Positions 1 through 10,551 of a stretch of 64,000 bases of DNA are shown in pieces. The notes beneath the pieces are model-generated. The model did no database searches. It was not told where the DNA came from and saw nothing but the letters and a program-made list of their open reading frames with translations. Numbering within the stretch: the first letter of the stretch is position 1; each line of letters begins with the position of its first letter. Location: positions 62,001 to 126,000 of the forward strand of contig CAWCDT010000005.1 in NCBI GenBank assembly GCA_963794385.1. Reading direction: 5' to 3'. This DNA comes from Gaiellasilicea sp963794385 (lineage in GTDB: Bacteria; Actinomycetota; Thermoleophilia; Gaiellales; Gaiellaceae). Both the position numbers and the translations under genes were made by a program.

Positions 1-247
1 TCTTGACGCCGAGCTGGATCAGCTCCTCGAAGACGATCGTGGCGCCCGGGCAGCCCATGCCGGTGCCCTGCACCGAGACGGGCTTGCCCTCCCACGTGCC
101 CGTGTAGCCGAGCAGGCCACGTTCGGAGTTCCGCTGCACGACGTCCTCGAGGTACGTCTCGGCGATGTACTTGGCCCGCAACGGGTCGCCGGGCAGCAGG
201 CATGCCTCGGCGTATTCGCCCGGCTCGGCTCTGATGTGGATCGGCAT
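1..247 (-). CDS. deoD: Purine nucleoside phosphorylase, DeoD type (partial, 3' end outside window)
   Basis: Reading leftward from the ATG at 247, the first 82 residues are those of a hexameric (DeoD-type) purine nucleoside phosphorylase, which splits purine (deoxy)nucleosides with phosphate into free base and (deoxy)ribose-1-phosphate in cytosolic salvage. The segment LPGDPLRAKYIAETYLEDV at residues 18-36 carries the Gly20 and Arg24 phosphate contacts of the family, and TGTWEGKPVSVQGTGMGCP follows as in E. coli DeoD. The gene runs off the left edge, so about two thirds of the protein (family about 235 residues) is unseen. It is divergent from the GNAT gene at 279 and fits functionally with hpt at 2600. 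Confidence 0.9.
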   Translation of the reverse strand, partial: MPIHIRAEPGEYAEACLLPGDPLRAKYIAETYLEDVVQRNSERGLLGYTGTWEGKPVSVQGTGMGCPGATIVFEELIQLGVK

Positions 248-255
248 CCGCGAGA

Positions 256-265
256 CCCTATAGGG
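256..265. promoter_or_regulatory. Palindromic CCCTATAGGG between divergent starts
   Basis: This perfect 10-bp palindrome sits in the 31-bp gap between the divergent starts at 247 and 279. Each strand offers a -10-like hexamer (TATAGG), so the two genes may share this element. No clear -35 was found, so the promoter role is only inferred. Confidence 0.3.
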
Positions 266-278
266 CAGGATCAAGTGG

Positions 279-1058
279 ATGTCACGTGTCGTCGAGCCGA
301 CCCTCGAGCAGATCCTCGCCTTCTGCGCCGAGGATCCGGTCGAGCGCGTGTTCCTCGAGGACGTCGCGCGCCGAGGACTGGGCAGGTTCGCGGGTGTCGT
401 GGAAGACGGCCGGCTCGTCTCGCTCTGCCATACCGGCGCGAACATCGTTCCGTCCGGACGAGGCTGCGGCGTCTTTGGCGACGTGACTGTTCGGGCCCGG
501 GCGCGGATGCTGATCGGCGAGCAAGGGGCCGTCTCCGAGCTGTGGGACGCCGTGTCGCGCCGGCTGCCTCTGCCCCGTGAGGACCGGCCGGGCCAGCCCG
601 TCTACACGATCTCGACGCCGCCCGAGCCGGGGGAAAGCGGCCTGCGCCAGGCCGAGCCAGGCGATCTCAACCTACTCGTGCCCGCATGCGCGCGGGCACA
701 CGAGCACGAGCTCGGGATCGACCCGCTCCAGCGCGACTCCGACGGCTTCCGCTGGCGAACGCGTGCCCAGATCGACGAGGGCCGCTCGTGGCTGTGGGCC
801 CAGGACGGGGTCATCCTCTTCAAGGCCGAGGCGTCTGCCTGGACACCCGAGGCGGTGCAGCTGCAGCAGGTCTGGACCGATCCGACGGCTCGGGGCCACG
901 GGAATGCGACGCGCGGCCTGCGCGACCTGATTCGGCTGTTGCTCGAGAGCGTTCCGCAGGTCTGCCTCTTCGTTCGCGCCGACAACCGGGCCGCGATCGG
1001 TCTCTACGAGAAGGTCGAAATGAAGCACGTGCTCGACTACCGCAGTGTGTTGCTGTGA
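279..1058 (+). CDS. GNAT acetyltransferase with DUF4081-like N-terminal domain
   Basis: A 259-residue protein. The C-terminal half (about 120-259) is a GNAT fold: WTDPTARGHGNATRGL has the acetyl-CoA pyrophosphate-binding loop RGHGN at 205-209, followed by a strand (QVCLFVRADN) and ALGLYEK-like AIGLYEK, typical of N-acetyltransferases. The first ~115 residues resemble the DUF4081 domain that precedes GNAT domains in actinobacteria. The acceptor substrate cannot be told. The ATG at 279 is preceded by AGGA about 8 bases upstream. The stop overlaps the next start by four bases (GTGA), implying translational coupling. Confidence 0.75.
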   Translation: MSRVVEPTLEQILAFCAEDPVERVFLEDVARRGLGRFAGVVEDGRLVSLCHTGANIVPSGRGCGVFGDVTVRARARMLIGEQGAVSELWDAVSRRLPLPREDRPGQPVYTISTPPEPGESGLRQAEPGDLNLLVPACARAHEHELGIDPLQRDSDGFRWRTRAQIDEGRSWLWAQDGVILFKAEASAWTPEAVQLQQVWTDPTARGHGNATRGLRDLIRLLLESVPQVCLFVRADNRAAIGLYEKVEMKHVLDYRSVLL

Positions 1059-1639
1059 GGGAGCTCGTCGTCGCCCGCCATGCGGAGTCCGAGTGGAACG
1101 TGCTCGAGCGCCTGAACGGCGACCCGTCGGTGCAGGTAATGCTTACGGAGGCGGGCCGCGAGCAGGCCCGCGCGCTTGGGGCGGAGGCGGGGCCGGTCGA
1201 CCTCGCCGCGCACTCGTCGTTCGGGCGCACCCGCGAGACCGCGGAGCTCGCGTGGCCGGCGACGCCGCTGCTCGAGGTGCCAGAGCTCGGGGAGTTCACC
1301 TTCGGCACCTTCGAGGGGTCGCGCTGGGCCGAAGGCTTCGACGAATGGGTGAAGACCTCCCGGCCTGACGAGGGGGCGCCCGGAGGTGGCGAGAGCCGCA
1401 TCGAGGCGGCGCGTCGCTTCGCTCAGGGCTACCGGACGCTCATCGCGCGGCCGGAGGAGCGGATCGCCGCGATCGCGCACGGCGCACCCGTGGCCTACGT
1501 GCTGTTGGCGCTCGAGAACAAGTCGCCCGTCCGGGTGCTCGACGGCGTCGAGCAGGCGCGGCCGTTCAGGATCGCGGCGGCCGACCTCGAGCGCGCGCTC
1601 GACGTCATCGAAGCCTGGGCCGCGTCGCCCGCGTTCTAG
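1055..1639 (+). CDS. Histidine phosphatase (phosphoglycerate mutase-like) family protein
   Basis: Starts at GTG 1055, inside the previous gene's stop (GTGA). The N-terminus MRELVVARHAESEW has the catalytic RHAE box (Arg8-His9, His9 being the phospho-acceptor). ELGEFTFGTFEG supplies the acidic proton-donor region and IAHGAPV the second catalytic His at about residue 142. At 194 residues it is a minimal branch-1 histidine phosphatase. Small-molecule phosphatase activity is likely but the substrate cannot be read from the sequence; alpha-ribazole phosphatase, phosphoglycerate mutase-like and sugar-phosphate phosphatases share these motifs. Confidence 0.8.
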   Translation: MRELVVARHAESEWNVLERLNGDPSVQVMLTEAGREQARALGAEAGPVDLAAHSSFGRTRETAELAWPATPLLEVPELGEFTFGTFEGSRWAEGFDEWVKTSRPDEGAPGGGESRIEAARRFAQGYRTLIARPEERIAAIAHGAPVAYVLLALENKSPVRVLDGVEQARPFRIAAADLERALDVIEAWAASPAF

Positions 1640-1653
1640 GGCAGACTGGAAGG

Positions 1654-2612
1654 GTGCTCGAGCGCGTCGAGGCCTTCATCCGCGAGCGTGACCTGATCGC
1701 CCCCGGCGGCGACGTGACCGTGCTCGTCTCCGGCGGCGCCGACTCGACCTGCCTCTGGCACGCGCTCGGCGAACTGGGGTACTGCCGTCTCCGCGCTGCA
1801 CGTCGCACACGGCCTCCGCGGCGCGGAGTCGGACGAGGATGCCCGCTTTTGCCGCGAGGCCTTCGGCGCCGAGATCGTCGATGCGCCCGGGGCGACCGAG
1901 GCGGAGCTTGCGCGAGCTGCGCTACTCGTTCGCGACCGACCGGCTCCGCGCCACCGGGCACACCGCCTCGGACCAGGTCGAGTCGGTGCTGCTCGGCCTC
2001 GTCGCGTCGGGCACCCCGCAGCGGATCAAGGTGCGCCGGGAGGACGGCGTCGTTCGGCCGCTCCTTCACCTCTGGCGCGAGGAGACGCGCGCCTGGTGCG
2101 ACGCGCGTGGGCTTCCCTACCGCGAGGACTCGTCCAACGCGGACACAAAGCGCGGGCTGATCCGCGACGAGATCCTCCCGCTGCTCGAACGGCTCGATCC
2201 TCGCGCGCGTACGTCGCTCCTTGCGCTCGCGGACGAGCGTCCGCGGCTGCCCCGCACGCTCGAGCGGACGCTCGCCGGGTTGTTGGCGAGCCGGGCGGGG
2301 ACGAAGTCGGCCGACCTCGGCCGCGGAGTCCGCGCCGTGCGCGAATACGACACGCTGCGGCTCGAGGGGACGGTGCGGTGGGGGCCGTGGACGCTCGAGC
2401 CTCACCGGCCCGGCCTCGAGGTGCGCGGCTTCCGGCCGGGGGATCGCCTCGCAGGCCGCTCCAAGAAAGTGCAGGATCTGCTCGTGGACGCGAAGGTGCC
2501 GAGAGCCGAACGGAGCGATTGGCCGCTCGTCGTGTCGGGCGACGAGGTGGTCGCCGTCCCGGGCGTCGCCGAGGCTCCGGGCTGGGAAGGGGCGGTGACG
2601 TGGACGCGGTGA
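1654..2612 (+). pseudogene. tilS: tRNA(Ile)-lysidine synthase with two single-base frameshifts
   Basis: TilS adds lysine to C34 of the AUA-decoding tRNA-Ile. The start GTG 1654 leads into the PP-loop ATP site VLVSGGADST. The frame then breaks: at about 1782 one extra base moves the conserved SALHVAHGLRGAESDEDARF segment into another frame, and a second extra base at about 1909 (GAGCTTGCGC where GAGCTGCGC is expected) restores ELRYSFATDRLRATGHTASDQ, which runs to the TGA at 2612. All segments keep TilS-like sequence, including the substrate-binding C-terminal region (RGFRPGDRL). Because tilS is normally essential, assembly indels are more likely than true inactivation. It is directly followed by hpt, as in Bacillus. 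Confidence 0.85.
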
Positions 2613-3151
2613 AAGATGCGGTCGGAGAGGTCCTGATCGAGGAGGAGCCGCTGCAGGCGCGGATCGCCGAGCTCGGCGCCGAGGTCTCACGCGAGTACGA
2701 GGGACGCGACCTGCTGCTCGTCGGCGTGCTCAAGGGCGCCGTCTTCTTCATGGCCGACCTGATGCGCGAGCTGACGATCCCCTGCGAGATCGACTTCATG
2801 GCGATCTCGAGCTATGGCGCCGCAACCGACTCGTCGGGCGTCGTGCGGATCCTCAAGGACCTCGACGCGAACATCGCCGGCCGCCACGTCCTCGTCGTGG
2901 AGGACATCATCGACTCCGGCCTCACGCTCTCCTACCTGATGCGCAGCCTGAAGGCGCGCAAGCCCGCGTCGCTCGAGGTCTGCGCGCTGCTGACGAAGCC
3001 CGAGCGCCGCGAGATCGAGGTCCCGGTGAAGTTCGTCGGGTTCGAGATCCCGAACAAGTTCGTGATCGGCTACGGGCTCGACTTCGCGGAGCGCTACCGC
3101 AACCTCCCGTACGTCGCCGTGCTCCATCCGAGCCTGATTCCGCCTCATTAA
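2600..3151 (+). CDS. hpt: Hypoxanthine (guanine) phosphoribosyltransferase
   Basis: Transfers the phosphoribosyl group of PRPP to hypoxanthine or guanine, giving IMP or GMP. The PRPP-binding motif VLVVEDIIDSGLTLSYL has the signature acidic pair Glu101-Asp102 and the TL(S) loop; LVGVLKGAVFFMADL is the N-terminal active-site strand and VPVKFVGFEIPNKFVIGYGLDF the C-terminal purine pocket. The length of 183 residues is usual. Two GTG starts compete: 2600, 7 bases after an AAGGGG ribosome-binding site, and 2609, which makes a GTGA overlap with the tilS stop; I prefer 2600. The tilS-hpt-ftsH order matches Bacillus. Confidence 0.93.
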   Translation: MDAVKDAVGEVLIEEEPLQARIAELGAEVSREYEGRDLLLVGVLKGAVFFMADLMRELTIPCEIDFMAISSYGAATDSSGVVRILKDLDANIAGRHVLVVEDIIDSGLTLSYLMRSLKARKPASLEVCALLTKPERREIEVPVKFVGFEIPNKFVIGYGLDFAERYRNLPYVAVLHPSLIPPH

Positions 3152-3226
3152 CGCCGGATTGCGCTGGAAATCCGAGGCTCGAGAAAGAAGGTAGGAAGAG
3201 TCGAGGCTGCTACCCTCCTCTGACCT

Positions 3227-5176
<1,950 letters not shown>

Positions 5177-5183
5177 GCCTCGC

Positions 5184-5621
5184 CTACCGCGCGAACCGAC
5201 GAGCCCCGAGCGCGACGAGCGCCAGCGCGCCGACCGCCGCCACTGCACCGAGCAGGTCGACCGCTGCGCCCCCCGTCGAGACGGACTCGACCAGGGCGAG
5301 CAGGGGTATCCCGAGCCCGATCACGGCGAGCAGGAGCGCCGCCAGCAGCGCGAGATGCCGGAGGTACGTGCCGGGCTCGTCCGCGACCGAGCCGTGGAGC
5401 TCGAGCGACCAGTAGCCGAGCTCGGCCGCTGCGAGGAGCGCGGCGGCGACGAGCGGGGCGCGCGTGTCGAGTCCCTCGCCCTCGAAGCCGAGCAGGGTGA
5501 CGTACTCCGCGCCGACCAGCGCGACCGCGACGGGAATCGCGAGCGCGATGCGGACGGCGAGCCCGGCGGCCAGGACCGTCGTCGCGGCGATGGCCGCCGT
5601 CGCGTTCGCACGGAGGAGCAC
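5184..5621 (-). CDS. Small polytopic membrane protein, unknown function
   Basis: A 145-residue, Ala/Leu/Val-rich protein with about four predicted membrane helices and one short charged loop (LELHGSVADEPGTYLRH). No family is recognised. The start is uncertain: GTG 5621 is the first usable codon, but the frame stays open upstream to the DUF58 stop at 5693 and encodes another hydrophobic segment (AAAAVVAAAALGAWLAL), so the true N-terminus may be longer or a base may be missing. It ends 7 bp from the ftsH stop (convergent) and is the last gene of the leftward MoxR/DUF58 operon. Confidence 0.6.
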   Translation of the reverse strand: MLLRANATAAIAATTVLAAGLAVRIALAIPVAVALVGAEYVTLLGFEGEGLDTRAPLVAAALLAAAELGYWSLELHGSVADEPGTYLRHLALLAALLLAVIGLGIPLLALVESVSTGGAAVDLLGAVAAVGALALVALGARRFAR

Positions 5622-5692
5622 GCCCTCGTCGGCCTCGAGCGCCAGCCAGGCGCCCAGTGCTGCCGCGGCAACGACGGCGGCGGCGGCGACTC

Positions 5693-6967
5693 CTACGCGC
5701 GCGCGAGCCGAACGTGACGCCGGAATGCCCTCACCTCCTCCAACGCCGCGTCTACCGGCACTTCTTCACTCCAGGTCGCGACCGCCACCCCCAGCCGCTC
5801 GTAGTACGCCTTCAGCTCCTGACGCCGCAGGAGCCAGAGCCGGTGCGCAAGCCGGTCCGCCTCGGTCGGGCCCGGATCCGCGAAGCCGACGGGCGAGACC
5901 TCGACGACCGCCAGGTCGTAGCCGCGCGCCCGCAGGTCGGCGAGAGCCTCGACCGCACGCTCGTCGAGCAGCGGGGTGATCGCCAGCACGAGCGCCTGGG
6001 GCGGCAGCACCCGCGCGGGGATGATCGAGACCTGCTTCCAGGCGTAGTTGAAGACGACCTCCGACTCGAGCAGCGCGTCGACGATCCGATAGCGCTGCGA
6101 CATGCCCATCCCGGGTGTGAGCCAGCGAAGGGCGCCGCCGAACGAGACGAGCCCGACCCGGTCCCGCCGCTCCAGGTAGCGCGTCGCGAGGGTCGCGGTC
6201 GCACGGACGGCCAGGTCGAGCGTGGAGCGCGTGCCCGAGCGCGCGTCCGCGAACGTATCGAGGAAGAGGATCACGTCCGAGTTCCGCTCCGGGTGGCGGT
6301 CGCTGACGACCAGCTCGTTCCGCCGAGCGCTGGCGCGCCAGTTGATCGAGCGGACCCGGTCGCCGGGAGCGAACAGCCGCAGGTCCGCGAACTCCAGGCC
6401 CTCGCTCTTCTGCCTGGCGACCTCGTTGCCGGAGAACGGCTGCGTCGCAACCGGCGCAACGATCCGGTGCAGCGTCTCCGGAAGCGGATAGACCCGCAGG
6501 AGCTGCTTACGGTCGAGCCACCCCTCCGAGACGAGGAGGCCGAGGCGGTCGCGCGCCCGCAGAGCGAGCTCGCCGACGTCGTAGTTCCCCCAGCGCGCGC
6601 AGCGAACGTGCAGCTCCAGCGTCCGCTCGTCCTCCAAGCCGAGCCGCAACGACTGCGCCGCAGACCCCTTCACCACCTCGAGCCCCTCGGCGAGCACGAG
6701 CTGGAGCTCGAGCCGCTCGACCGGCCGATCCGACGCGACCGTCACCTCGACGCGGACCTCGTCACCCTCCAGCGCCCGCTCGCGCTCGAGCTCGACCCAG
6801 GCTCGTACCTCAGGCGGCCGCGCCAGCCGCAGCCCCAGGGCGAGCGGCAAGGCGAACGCCAGCGCCAGGAAGGCCAGCTCCGGCCGGCGGAGCGCCAGCG
6901 CGGCCAGCAGGAAGAGCGCGGTCAGCGCGGCGTACGCCGTCACGCGCGGCGACGCCGCCGCGCTCAT
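5693..6967 (-). CDS. DUF58 domain-containing protein
   Basis: A 424-residue protein with two N-terminal membrane helices (about 8-50), a beta-rich middle region and the DUF58 domain. Its signature GDRVRSINWRASARRNELVV is present, followed by DVILFLDTFADA, the start of a von Willebrand A-like fold. DUF58 proteins are almost always paired with MoxR ATPases and are thought to act as membrane-linked partners of the chaperone, but their molecular role is not settled. Here it overlaps the moxR stop by four bases (ATGA at 6964-6967), a direct sign of coupling. Confidence 0.88.
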   Translation of the reverse strand: MSAAASPRVTAYAALTALFLLAALALRRPELAFLALAFALPLALGLRLARPPEVRAWVELERERALEGDEVRVEVTVASDRPVERLELQLVLAEGLEVVKGSAAQSLRLGLEDERTLELHVRCARWGNYDVGELALRARDRLGLLVSEGWLDRKQLLRVYPLPETLHRIVAPVATQPFSGNEVARQKSEGLEFADLRLFAPGDRVRSINWRASARRNELVVSDRHPERNSDVILFLDTFADARSGTRSTLDLAVRATATLATRYLERRDRVGLVSFGGALRWLTPGMGMSQRYRIVDALLESEVVFNYAWKQVSIIPARVLPPQALVLAITPLLDERAVEALADLRARGYDLAVVEVSPVGFADPGPTEADRLAHRLWLLRRQELKAYYERLGVAVATWSEEVPVDAALEEVRAFRRHVRLARA

Positions 6968-7932
6968 TCGGCCGGTGCGGGCTCTTCGGCCGCCGGAGTG
7001 GGAACCTGCTCGAGCAGCTCCCGGACGACGTCGTCCGCGCTCGTCTGCCGGACCCAGAGCTCCGGCTTCAACATCAGCCGGTGCCCGAGCGCGGGCACTG
7101 CGAGCTCCTTGACGTCGTCCGGCGTGACGAAGTCACGGCCCGCCAGGGCGGCCTTGCAGCGGGAGGCCTTCAGCAGCGCGAGGCTGCCGCGCGGGCTCGC
7201 GCCGACCGCCGTCGAGCCGCTCGTGCGCGTCGCGGTCACGAGCTCGACGATGTAGCCGCCGACGGCCTCCCCGACATGGACATGCTCGATTGCACCCTGG
7301 AGCTCGAGCAGCGTCGCCGCGTCGATCACCGGCTCGAGCTCGACCTCGTCCTCGCGCCGCTCGAGCCGCCGCGAGAGCAGCTCCCACTCGTCCGCCTGGC
7401 TCGGGTAGCCGAAGCCCACCCTGAGCAGGAAGCGGTCGAGCTGCGCCTCCGGCAGCGGGTACGTGCCCTCGTATTCGATCGGATTCTGGGTCGCGAGCAC
7501 GAGGAACGGCCGCGCGAGCGGATGGGTCACGCCCTCGATCGTCACCTGCCGCTCCTGCATCGCCTCCAGCAGGGCGGCCTGCGTCTTCGGCGGAGCGCGG
7601 TTGATCTCGTCGGCGAGGAGGAGGTTGGTGAAGATCGGGCCCGGCCGGAACTCGAAGTCCGCGTCGCGCTGGTTCCAGATCGACGAGCCGGTGACGTCCG
7701 AGGGCATCAGGTCGGGCGTGAACTGGATGCGATTGAAGCCGATGCTCGTCACCCGCGCGAACGAGCGGGCGGCGAGCGTCTTCGCCAGCCCGGGGTAGTC
7801 CTCGAGCAGGACGTGGCCGTCTGCCAGGAGGCCGATCAGGACGAGCTCGAGCGCGTCGCGCTTGCCGACGACGGCGCGCTCGACCTCGTCGAGGATCCGC
7901 GTCGCGTGCTCGTGCACCTGTGCGACGTGCAT
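6964..7932 (-). CDS. MoxR family AAA+ ATPase
   Basis: A 322-residue AAA+ ATPase of the MoxR branch, a group of chaperone-like ATPases for assembly or activation of protein complexes. The P-loop is the MoxR variant DYPGLAKT (residues 45-52), Walker B is LLLADEINRA, and sensor motif ATQNPIEYEGTYPLPEAQLDRF is the family hallmark; the C-terminal lid ends with KPELWVRQTSADDVV. The start is ATG 7932 (MHVAQVHEHATRILDEVERA), 14 bases after the stop of the upstream gene. It forms an operon with the DUF58, DUF4129 and small membrane proteins. Confidence 0.93.
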   Translation of the reverse strand: MHVAQVHEHATRILDEVERAVVGKRDALELVLIGLLADGHVLLEDYPGLAKTLAARSFARVTSIGFNRIQFTPDLMPSDVTGSSIWNQRDADFEFRPGPIFTNLLLADEINRAPPKTQAALLEAMQERQVTIEGVTHPLARPFLVLATQNPIEYEGTYPLPEAQLDRFLLRVGFGYPSQADEWELLSRRLERREDEVELEPVIDAATLLELQGAIEHVHVGEAVGGYIVELVTATRTSGSTAVGASPRGSLALLKASRCKAALAGRDFVTPDDVKELAVPALGHRLMLKPELWVRQTSADDVVRELLEQVPTPAAEEPAPAE

Positions 7933-7946
7933 TGCTGGAAGGGGCA

Positions 7947-8465
7947 CTAGATCGTCTCCAGCGTCGAGACGACCCGTCGCAAGGTGGCGATGTCGAGGCC
8001 AGGGGCGAAGCGGTCCGTGGGCGGCTCGCGGTCGGGACGGACCAGCTCCCACGTCTCGTTGCCGAGAGCACCTCGTGCGGCGTTCGGATCGTCGTTCAGC
8101 GCGATCCCGCGCCGCGACGCCAGCAGCTCGCTTGCGGTCCGGCGTAGCGATGGACGGAGCCGGAAGTGGAGGTCGAAGGCTGTCGCCAGGCCGAGCGTCA
8201 CCTCGCGCTCGACCCGCTCCAATTCCGGCAGGCGCTCTGGACGGCGGGGGCGGCGTCGAAGCGCGGCGTCGAAGGGCGAGCCTCCCGCCGCGGCCGGGAG
8301 CGATCCGCGCACGGTCCGGATGAGATGGCCCAGCGCGAACGTGGCGAGAGCGAGCACATAGACGTGGAGAATGAGCTCGGTGCGGCCGCTCAGCACGAGG
8401 AGCAGCGTGGCCGCGATGAGCGTCAACGTGACGGGCAGCGGCGCGTGCCTGAAGGCGGTGCGCAT
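7947..8465 (-). CDS. Membrane-anchored protein of the MoxR operon, unknown function
   Basis: A 172-residue protein with two adjacent membrane helices near the N-terminus (about 12-50), then a charged cytoplasmic-type region rich in Arg and Glu (RRPRRPERLPELERVEREV). No family is recognised. It sits between the DUF4129 and moxR genes; its ATG shares one base with the upstream stop (TGATG at 8463-8467), so it is surely co-translated. A role as an accessory subunit of the MoxR complex is inferred from position only. Confidence 0.65.
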   Translation of the reverse strand: MRTAFRHAPLPVTLTLIAATLLLVLSGRTELILHVYVLALATFALGHLIRTVRGSLPAAAGGSPFDAALRRRPRRPERLPELERVEREVTLGLATAFDLHFRLRPSLRRTASELLASRRGIALNDDPNAARGALGNETWELVRPDREPPTDRFAPGLDIATLRRVVSTLETI

Positions 8466-9391
8466 CAGCCGGCCGCGGGCTTCCGCGCCATCGCCCCCAC
8501 CGCCTCCGCCCGTTCCAGCTCGGCGCGGGCACGTGCGGCCAGCAGGTCGTCGCGCACCGTCTCGAGCGCCTCGATCGCCTGCTCCTTCATCTCCGGCCCC
8601 ACTGCATGTTGCGAGAACTTAGCCCGTTCGAAGAGGTCGGTCAGCCTTTGCGCCGCGGCCGGGCTGACCGAAAGCTCGGTGAGCATGCGGCGCAGGTATT
8701 CGAGCGGCGCCTCGGAAGGGCTGCGAGGCAGACCGTGAGCCGCGAGAACCCGCTCGAGGCGGGCGTAGGCGGCGATGACCGCCCGGCGCGGGTCGGGCTC
8801 CGCCCTCAGGTCGTCGAGCGACTCGTCGAGGGCGGCCGCAATCGCCTCGGAAAGGGGATTGCGGCGCCGCTCGCCGCGGGCGCGCCGCCGCGCCCGCCCA
8901 GACCACCACATCCCCAAGACCGCGACGCCGATCAGCGCGAGCGTCACCAGCACCGGGATCCAGGCGAACTCGGCCTCGTACGTCTCGCCCGTTGTTCCGG
9001 TAGGCGTGGTCACCTCGCCGGCGGCCGGCGGTGGAACGAGCGTCTCGGGGAGCCGTATCTCATTGTCTGAGATGTGGCGGGCGAGCAGCATCGCGCCGAG
9101 CACGACCAGGAGAGGGCCGAGCCAGGTTCGCCAGCCGCGTCGGCGTTCTCTCGACTCGGCGACTCGGTAGCGCGCGACGTAGAGGGCGTACAGGAAGAGC
9201 ACGCCGCCCGCGACCATCATGAGGATGTAGAGGCTGAACAGGATGTCCACCAGGGTTTCGGTGGGGCGCCGGATCCCGTCACGACCCGCTGAGGTCGACC
9301 CACGCGCGGCGACCGCGACGAGCACGACGGCGCCGAGGATCCCGAGCCCCGCCAGGAGCGCGCTACGAAGACGCGACCCACTACTCTCCAT
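8465..9391 (-). CDS. DUF4129 domain-containing membrane protein
   Basis: A 308-residue protein with membrane helices at about 12-30, 50-72, 90-108 and 145-165, and a C-terminal domain of the DUF4129 type: PRRAVIAAYARLERVLAAHG then PSEAPLEYLRRML and a helix with AQRLTDLFERAKFS, the usual sequence in MoxR/DUF58 operons. The family is otherwise linked with transglutaminase-like genes, none of which is present here. It is the first gene of the leftward operon 9391-5184. Start ATG 9391 lies 6 bp from the divergent folP start, so the two promoters must overlap the opposite coding regions. Confidence 0.82.
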   Translation of the reverse strand: MESSGSRLRSALLAGLGILGAVVLVAVAARGSTSAGRDGIRRPTETLVDILFSLYILMMVAGGVLFLYALYVARYRVAESRERRRGWRTWLGPLLVVLGAMLLARHISDNEIRLPETLVPPPAAGEVTTPTGTTGETYEAEFAWIPVLVTLALIGVAVLGMWWSGRARRRARGERRRNPLSEAIAAALDESLDDLRAEPDPRRAVIAAYARLERVLAAHGLPRSPSEAPLEYLRRMLTELSVSPAAAQRLTDLFERAKFSQHAVGPEMKEQAIEALETVRDDLLAARARAELERAEAVGAMARKPAAG

Positions 9392-9397
9392 CGCAGG

Positions 9398-10210
9398 GTG
9401 AGACGTGTACCGGTGGAGGAACGTTTGCGGAGGCCCGCCGTGATGGGGATCGTCAACGTGACACCGGACAGCTTCTCGGACGGCGGAATCCACTTCGACC
9501 CGGCGACCGCGGCCGCCGCGGCGCGCCGGATGATCGACGAGGGCGCCGCGATCGTGGACGTGGGGGGCGAGTCGACGCGGCCCGGCTCCGAGGGAGTGTC
9601 GCTCGACGAGGAGCTGCGACGCGTGGTGCCCGTCTTCGAACAGCTCGAGGGGATGCCGCTTTCGATTGACACCGCCAAGGCCGAGGTCGCTCGCCGCGCG
9701 CTCGAGCTCGGCGCCGAGCTCGTCAACGACGTCACGGCGCTCCGCGGAGACCCGGAGCTCGCTGGCGTCGTCGCGGGCGCGGGCGCGTACGTCTGCCTGA
9801 TGCACATGCAGGGCGAGCCCCGGACGATGCAGGCCGACCCGCGCTACGACGACGTCGCGGCGGACGTCACGGCCTTCCTGGAGGAGCGGCTCGGGTTCGC
9901 GGTCGCGGCGGGGATCCCGGAAGAGCACGTGTGCCTCGATCCGGGGATCGGCTTCGGCAAGACGCCTGCCCAGAACTTCGAGCTCGTCCGCCGGCTCGAC
10001 GTCCTCCTCGCGCTGGGGCGGCCGGTGCTCGTCGGGCTCTCCCGCAAGAGCTCGCTCGGCAGGCTCTTCGACGCCGAGGCCCGCACGGGCTCGCTGGCGG
10101 CGTCGCTTGGAGCGGCCGTGGCCGCCTTCGAGCGCGGCGCGTCGATCTTCCGCGTCCACGACGTCCGCGAGCACGTCGAGGCGCTGACCGCGGCCGGGGC
10201 CATCGCTTGA
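9398..10210 (+). CDS. folP: Dihydropteroate synthase
   Basis: Condenses 6-hydroxymethyl-dihydropterin diphosphate with p-aminobenzoate in folate synthesis. A TIM-barrel of 270 residues: GIVNVTPDSFSDGG is signature 1, ADVGGESTRPGSE-like VDVGGESTRPGSE signature 2, and SIDTAKAEVARRAL, ELVNDVTALRGD, LMHMQGEPRTMQ, CLDPGIGFGKT and VGLSRKS follow in order, so all substrate-binding strands are present. GTG 9398 is the most upstream start; GTG 9413 would also leave a complete domain. A TTGA overlap joins it to folB, making a compact folP-folB-folK operon. Confidence 0.95.
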   Translation: MRRVPVEERLRRPAVMGIVNVTPDSFSDGGIHFDPATAAAAARRMIDEGAAIVDVGGESTRPGSEGVSLDEELRRVVPVFEQLEGMPLSIDTAKAEVARRALELGAELVNDVTALRGDPELAGVVAGAGAYVCLMHMQGEPRTMQADPRYDDVAADVTAFLEERLGFAVAAGIPEEHVCLDPGIGFGKTPAQNFELVRRLDVLLALGRPVLVGLSRKSSLGRLFDAEARTGSLAASLGAAVAAFERGASIFRVHDVREHVEALTAAGAIA

Positions 10211-10551
10211 TCATCGAGTTGAGCGGGATTTCGCTCCACGGCCGTCACGGCGCGCTCGACTGGGAGCGCGAGCACGGCCAGCGGTTTCTCTTCGACGTCG
10301 AGCTCGAGGTCGGCGAGGCGGGAAGCTCCGACCGGCTGGCCGACGCCGTCGACTACCGCGACGTCGTCGCCTGCGTCCGGGAGGTATCGGACGCCCGCGC
10401 CTACCACCTGCTCGAGGGACTCGCAACGGCTCTCGCAGACGAGCTGCTCGAGCGCTTCCCGGTCGAGCGTCTCACCGTGCGGGTGCGCAAGCCCGGGGTC
10501 GTACTCGACCCCCCGGTCGAGTACGCGGCCGTCCGCGCGTCGCGTCCGTGA
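10207..10551 (+). CDS. folB: Dihydroneopterin aldolase
   Basis: Converts 7,8-dihydroneopterin to 6-hydroxymethyl-dihydropterin and glycolaldehyde. The 114-residue product begins at TTG 10207 within the folP stop (TTGA): IIELSGISLHGRHGALDWER has the conserved G(V/A)L..E. region with the catalytic Glu of the family, DAVDYRDVVACV the dimer strand, and VRVRKPGV the C-terminal Lys strand. The length is typical. It overlaps folK by four bases (GTGA). Confidence 0.92.
   Translation: MIIELSGISLHGRHGALDWEREHGQRFLFDVELEVGEAGSSDRLADAVDYRDVVACVREVSDARAYHLLEGLATALADELLERFPVERLTVRVRKPGVVLDPPVEYAAVRASRP

Noticed and set aside
5657..7255. 532-codon plus-strand frame opposite the DUF58 gene
   Set aside because: Antisense shadow with no domain; the DUF58 and MoxR signatures are clear on the minus strand.
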